Assembly: GCA_023249795.1 (NCBI GenBank)
Contig: JAHFBU010000049.1
Span: forward strand, 1-9,054
Length of the DNA: 9,054 bases
Direction: 5' to 3'
Source of the DNA: Syntrophaceae bacterium
GTDB taxonomy: Bacteria; Desulfobacterota; Syntrophia; Syntrophales; UBA5619
The notes below the pieces were generated by a model. That model did not search any database, had not been told where the DNA came from, and worked only from the letters and a program-made list of their open reading frames with translations. Both the position numbers and the translations under genes were made by a program. Positions 6,689 through 9,054 of the stretch are shown piece by piece (position 1 is the first letter of the stretch; every line of letters begins with the position of its first letter).

Positions 6689-7108
6689 ATGGGACAGGGT
6701 AAATTTGGAAGCAAACTGGGCAGGACGACAAGCCACCGCAAGGCCATGTTGAGAACGATGGTAACCTCCCTATTGAAACATGAGAAAATCCAGACCACCG
6801 ATATGAAAGCCAAGGAACTCAAGAAAGTGGCGGATAAGATGATTTCCCTCGGCAAGCGGGGGGATCTCCATGCCCGGAGACAGGCCGCCGCTTATGTCCG
6901 GGAACGGGACATGGTGGGAAAACTTTTCGGCGACTTGTCGGAGCGATATAAGGAACGGGCCGGCGGCTACACCCGGATCGTCAAGTCCGGATATCGGGCG
7001 GGTGACAATGCGCCGATGTCCATCATTGAATTCGTCCGGGATACCGAAGCGGAAAAACCCAAGAAAGCGGATAAACCGAAGAATAAGGCGCAAGCGCCGA
7101 AGATATAG
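6689..7108 (+). CDS. rplQ: 50S ribosomal protein L17
   Basis: L17 binds 23S rRNA close to the peptide exit tunnel. The product has 139 residues, longer than the usual 115-130 because of a C-terminal tail rich in Lys, Pro and Ala (about 121-139). The core is clear: KLGRTTSHRKAMLRTMVTSL (9-28), KAKELKKVADKMISL (40-54), and AGGYTRIVKSGYRAGDNAPM (91-110). The first residues, MGQGKFGS, depart from the usual MRHR-type start. ATG 6689 is preferred, with AAAGGA (6674-6679) 9 bases upstream. An in-frame GTG at 6671 would add six residues (VKGCCS) that look non-family. It is the last gene of the ribosomal train, and a strong terminator begins 10 bases after its stop. Confidence 0.95.
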   Translation: MGQGKFGSKLGRTTSHRKAMLRTMVTSLLKHEKIQTTDMKAKELKKVADKMISLGKRGDLHARRQAAAYVRERDMVGKLFGDLSERYKERAGGYTRIVKSGYRAGDNAPMSIIEFVRDTEAEKPKKADKPKNKAQAPKI

Positions 7109-7118
7109 AACATCACGG

Positions 7119-7145
7119 AGGGCGGGTATCAACCCGCCCTTTTTT
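7119..7145 (+). terminator. Intrinsic terminator of the ribosomal gene train
   Basis: A perfect 9-base-pair stem, AGGGCGGGT (7119-7127) with ACCCGCCCT (7132-7140), closes on the tetraloop ATCA and runs straight into six T (7140-7145). This is a textbook Rho-independent terminator for the + strand. There is no A-run on its 5' side, so it should not stop transcription from the other strand. It separates rplQ from the next unit. Confidence 0.95.
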
Positions 7146-7165
7146 GTTTCTCCCTCTTTCCTTCC

Positions 7166-7194
7166 TTGTCTTTTTATTAAAAAAACGATATTTT
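7166..7194 (+). promoter_or_regulatory. Candidate sigma70-type promoter
   Basis: TTGTCT (7166-7171) matches TTGACA at 4 of 6 positions, and TATTTT (7189-7194) matches TATAAT at 4 of 6, with a 17-base A/T-rich spacer. It lies just past the terminator and would give a transcript starting near 7201 with a leader of about 105 bases before the ATG at 7306. Its position, between a terminator and a new gene set, supports it more than the box matches do. Confidence 0.4.
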
Positions 7195-7242
7195 CCGACC
7201 GACGTTGTGTATGGGCACCGGCTTGTACCGGAGATCAATCAT

Positions 7243-7282
7243 GACGACCTCGTAAAAGTCTTCAAATTTTTACGATGCCGCC
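7243..7282 (+). repeat. Imperfect inverted repeat in a gene leader
   Basis: The left arm GACGACCTCGTAAAAG (7243-7258) and the right arm TTTTTACGATGCCGCC (7267-7282) pair at 12 of 16 positions, plus one G-T pair, around an 8-base loop (TCTTCAAA). The central 8 pairs, TCGTAAAA/TTTTACGA (7250-7257 with 7268-7275), are perfect. It may be a structured 5' leader or a copy of a dispersed intergenic repeat. One copy in this window cannot tell them apart. Confidence 0.5.
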
Positions 7283-7304
7283 AATCACGGGAAGGAGGAT
7301 TGGC
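7280..7304 (+). promoter_or_regulatory. Hairpin presenting the Shine-Dalgarno site
   Basis: GCCAATC (7280-7286) and GATTGGC (7298-7304) form a perfect 7-base-pair stem. Its 11-base loop (7287-7297) contains most of AAGGAGG (7292-7298). The start ATG follows two bases later at 7306. The stem shares bases 7280-7282 with the upstream inverted repeat, so the outermost pairs of the two cannot form together. It could tune initiation of the 86-residue protein. Confidence 0.4.
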
Positions 7305-7305
7305 A

Positions 7306-7566
7306 ATGGGTGAAAAGCGTATCGGCGAAGTCGTGAAGTTTTTTCCCAAACCAAGTGTGGCCGCCGTCAAGATCATCGAGGGCGAGATCAGGGTAGGGGA
7401 CACCCTGAAGTTCACTGGACACACCACGGACATGACCATGCCTCTCGATTCCATGGAGGTCAACAACCTGAAGGTGGCCCAGGCGGTTGCCGGCGACTAT
7501 ATCGGCATCCGTGTGGCGGATCGTGTCCGTCCAGGCGACGAGGTATTCAAGGTGACGGCGGATTAG
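7306..7566 (+). CDS. Stand-alone EF-Tu domain-II-like protein
   Basis: This 86-residue protein looks like a single beta-barrel of the translation-factor domain II type, as in EF-Tu, IF-2 and SelB, with no GTPase domain. The hallmarks are GEVVKFFPKPSVAAVKI (7-23), GEIRVGDTLKFTGHTTD (26-42), a central SMEVNNLKVAQAVAGDYIGI (49-68), and RVRPGDEVFKV (73-83), where the GD turns are typical of the fold. It has no signal peptide or membrane segment, so it is probably cytosolic. Similar short proteins are usually annotated 'translation elongation factor-like' with no assigned role. ATG 7306 follows a strong AAGGAGG (7292-7298). The frame is open upstream to 7144, but that stretch holds the terminator tail and promoter. 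folC follows after 57 bases in the same frame. Confidence 0.88.
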   Translation: MGEKRIGEVVKFFPKPSVAAVKIIEGEIRVGDTLKFTGHTTDMTMPLDSMEVNNLKVAQAVAGDYIGIRVADRVRPGDEVFKVTAD

Positions 7567-7623
7567 CCCTGCCGAAGAAGCCCGTATGCTGCAACGAAAC
7601 GACTTTTTTGGCAATCATCGTCC

Positions 7624-8889
7624 ATGACCTATCGCGAGACGCTCGCATATCTGTCCGGTCTGAACCCCTCGGGCATCCGCTTTGGGCTGGAGACGATCCG
7701 CTCCCTTCTGGGCAGGTTGAACGATCCGCACAAACGTTTCCCCTCCGTGCTGATCGCGGGCACCAACGGCAAAGGTTCGGTGGCGGCGATGACGGCATCG
7801 ATCTTGTCGACCGCCGGATTCAGGACCGGGCTCTATACCTCTCCGGACCTGATCGATGTCCGGGAACGGATACGAGTCGACGGCCGGATGATCGGTCGCG
7901 AGGCGATGGCGGCCTGTGCGGATGAGGTCCGAAGCCGGGTCCGGGAGGAGGCAAGCTATTTCGAATTCCTGACCGCGATGGCCTTTCTCCACTTTCAACG
8001 GTGCAAGGTGGACATCGCCGTGCTGGAAGTCGGCCTGGGAGGCAGGCTGGATGCCACCAATCTGGTCAACCCGCTCGTCTCGGTGATCACCAACATTTCC
8101 CTCGAACACCGGGAATACCTCGGAAACACGCTTGAGAAAATCGCGCGCGAAAAGGCGGGGATCATCCATGAGGGGGGAATCTGCCTTACCGCGGCCCAGC
8201 AGAAGCCCGTCATCGGGACACTGGAGGCGCTCTGCCGGGAAAGAGGGGCAAGTCTCTTTCGGGTGGGGAAGGAGATCCGGACGTCGATCCATCGGGACGG
8301 GACCTTTTCATATCTGGGCATCGGGCGGCGCCGTGACGGGCTCTGCTGCCCCCTCGCGGGAAAACACCAGATTTCCAATGCAGCCCTGGCGCTGGGCGCC
8401 GTGGAACTGATCGGGGATGCCGGTTTCCCGGTGGAAGAAAACGCCGTCGCCGAGGGGTTGAAACGGGCCCACTGGGAAGGGCGGCTTGAGGTTCTCCAGC
8501 GCTCGCCGATGCTGCTTGTGGACGGCGCCCACAATCCGGCGGGGGTGACGACGCTATGCCGGGCGCTCCGCAATGATTTTTCCCACCGGCGGATGATCCT
8601 GCTCTTCGGCGTCCTGGGGGATAAGGATTATCGGACGATGGCGAAGAGGCTCTTCCCCTTGGCCGACCGTGTAATCCTCACCCGTCCCAACAGTGAACGG
8701 GCCCTGTCGCCGGAAGCTCTGAGGCGGGTGGCCGAAAGTTTCCACCGGGATATCGAAGTGGTCGAAAATCCGGGCGATGCCCTTTGCCATGCCCTTTCAC
8801 TCGCCGGTGAGGGGGATCTCGTCTGTGCGGCGGGTTCCCTCTATCTGGTCGGAGAAATAAAGAGGCTCCATCGGAAGGTGTGCACGTGA
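7624..8889 (+). CDS. folC: Folylpolyglutamate / dihydrofolate synthase
   Basis: FolC is an ATP-dependent ligase of the Mur family that adds glutamate to folates and, in many bacteria, also makes dihydrofolate from dihydropteroate. The 421-residue product is full length. The visible motifs are the P-loop GTNGKGS (46-52), TSPDLIDVRERI (72-83), FEFLTAMAF (113-121), VLEVGLGGRLDATN (133-146), ITNISLEH (155-162), EKIAREKAGI with K177 as the likely carbamylated lysine, and the C-terminal-domain motifs EGRLEV (285-290) and DGAHNPAG (300-307). Whether it does one or both reactions cannot be told here. ATG 7624 gives a family-like N-terminus (MTYRETLAYLSGLNPSGIRFG); no other in-frame start exists back to the stop at 7564. 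No Shine-Dalgarno is visible. It is probably cotranscribed with the gene before it. Confidence 0.96.
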   Translation: MTYRETLAYLSGLNPSGIRFGLETIRSLLGRLNDPHKRFPSVLIAGTNGKGSVAAMTASILSTAGFRTGLYTSPDLIDVRERIRVDGRMIGREAMAACADEVRSRVREEASYFEFLTAMAFLHFQRCKVDIAVLEVGLGGRLDATNLVNPLVSVITNISLEHREYLGNTLEKIAREKAGIIHEGGICLTAAQQKPVIGTLEALCRERGASLFRVGKEIRTSIHRDGTFSYLGIGRRRDGLCCPLAGKHQISNAALALGAVELIGDAGFPVEENAVAEGLKRAHWEGRLEVLQRSPMLLVDGAHNPAGVTTLCRALRNDFSHRRMILLFGVLGDKDYRTMAKRLFPLADRVILTRPNSERALSPEALRRVAESFHRDIEVVENPGDALCHALSLAGEGDLVCAAGSLYLVGEIKRLHRKVCT

Positions 8890-9054
8890 ACAGACTGAAA
8901 AAGGTTTTCTGTTATCTTGCGGTCCTGTTCGTTTCCTGGATGGCGGCCTCGCCCCTCCGGGCTTTCGAAACGGAGTTCCAGGGCGGACCGGTCACGATCG
9001 AGGCGGACGGCATCGCCTACGACGGAAATGAAGACCTCTTTCACGCGACGGGCA
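8886..9054 (+). CDS. lptD: OstA/LptD-type LPS-assembly protein, N-terminal part
   Basis: The frame is open from GTG 8886 to the window end, giving 56 codons. It begins with a signal peptide: basic MNRLKK, a hydrophobic core VFCYLAVLFVSWMAA (7-21), and a likely cleavage after A26 (SPLRA). The mature start contains GPVTIEADGIAYDGNEDLFH (34-53) and ATG, the motif of the OstA/LptA-like N-terminal domain that binds LPS in the periplasm. In LptD this domain precedes an outer-membrane barrel, while LptA and LptC-like proteins have only the small domain. The visible part cannot separate them; LptD is favoured from memory of similar folC neighbourhoods. GGAAGGT (8873-8879) sits 6 bases before the GTG, and the start overlaps the folC stop as GTGA (8886-8889), suggesting coupling. 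Confidence 0.72.
   Translation, partial: MNRLKKVFCYLAVLFVSWMAASPLRAFETEFQGGPVTIEADGIAYDGNEDLFHATG

Noticed and set aside
7217..7231. ACCGG direct repeat in the leader at 7217-7221 and 7227-7231
   Set aside because: Two five-base copies ten bases apart could be an operator half-site pair, but they are too short to separate from chance.
7144..7305. Upstream in-frame extension of the EF-Tu-like gene
   Set aside because: The extension would start in the terminator T-run and cross the candidate promoter, and it reads as non-family sequence. The ATG at 7306 has a strong Shine-Dalgarno and gives a complete domain.
7604..7609. Six-T run between the EF-Tu-like gene and folC, considered as a terminator
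   Set aside because: No GC-rich stem precedes it, so the two genes are probably cotranscribed.
7615..8292. 225-codon open frame on the - strand opposite folC
   Set aside because: It mirrors folC, which has all its catalytic motifs. GC-rich genes commonly leave long antisense frames.
1..9054. Search for a hidden accessory or defence system
   Set aside because: Every long stretch is accounted for by conserved housekeeping genes. I found no integrase, transposase, repeat-spacer array, tRNA or toxin-antitoxin-like pair.

Overview
The window is a bacterial ribosomal-protein cluster, read entirely on the + strand. It covers the 3' part of the spc operon and the whole alpha operon, followed by the start of a separate transcription unit. 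Gene order, non-ATG starts, the OstA/Lpt-type envelope protein after folC and the protein sequences point to a Gram-negative bacterium with LPS. My best guess is a deltaproteobacterium (Desulfobacterota), perhaps Syntrophales-like. This placement is from memory of family sequences and is not tested.

Region 1 (1-7108) is one gene train: rplR (5' end cut by the window edge), rpsE, rpmD, rplO, secY, map, infA, rpmJ, rpsM, rpsK, rpsD, rpoA, rplQ. Gaps are 70 bases or less and rpmD/rplO overlap by 4 bases. No internal intrinsic terminator is visible. The train supplies 50S proteins (L18, L30, L15, L36, L17), 30S proteins (S5, S13, S11, S4), initiation factor IF-1, the SecY translocon pore, methionine aminopeptidase and the RNA polymerase alpha subunit, so it links synthesis, N-terminal processing, export and transcription. 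adk, often found between secY and map, is absent. A strong intrinsic terminator at 7119-7145 closes the unit.

Region 2 (7146-7305) is a leader with a plausible sigma70-type promoter (about 7166-7194), an imperfect inverted repeat (7243-7282) and a hairpin that carries the Shine-Dalgarno sequence in its loop (7280-7304).

Region 3 (7306-9054) holds a small stand-alone EF-Tu domain-II-like protein, folC (folylpolyglutamate/dihydrofolate synthase), and the first 56 codons of an OstA/LptD-type exported protein that overlaps the folC stop by 4 bases. This stretch looks GC-richer than much of the ribosomal train.

Overall this is mostly conserved housekeeping DNA. I see no mobile element, CRISPR array, tRNA, rRNA or defence-like system. 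The least explained parts are the leader and gene at 7146-7566 and the AT-rich gap before rpsD.
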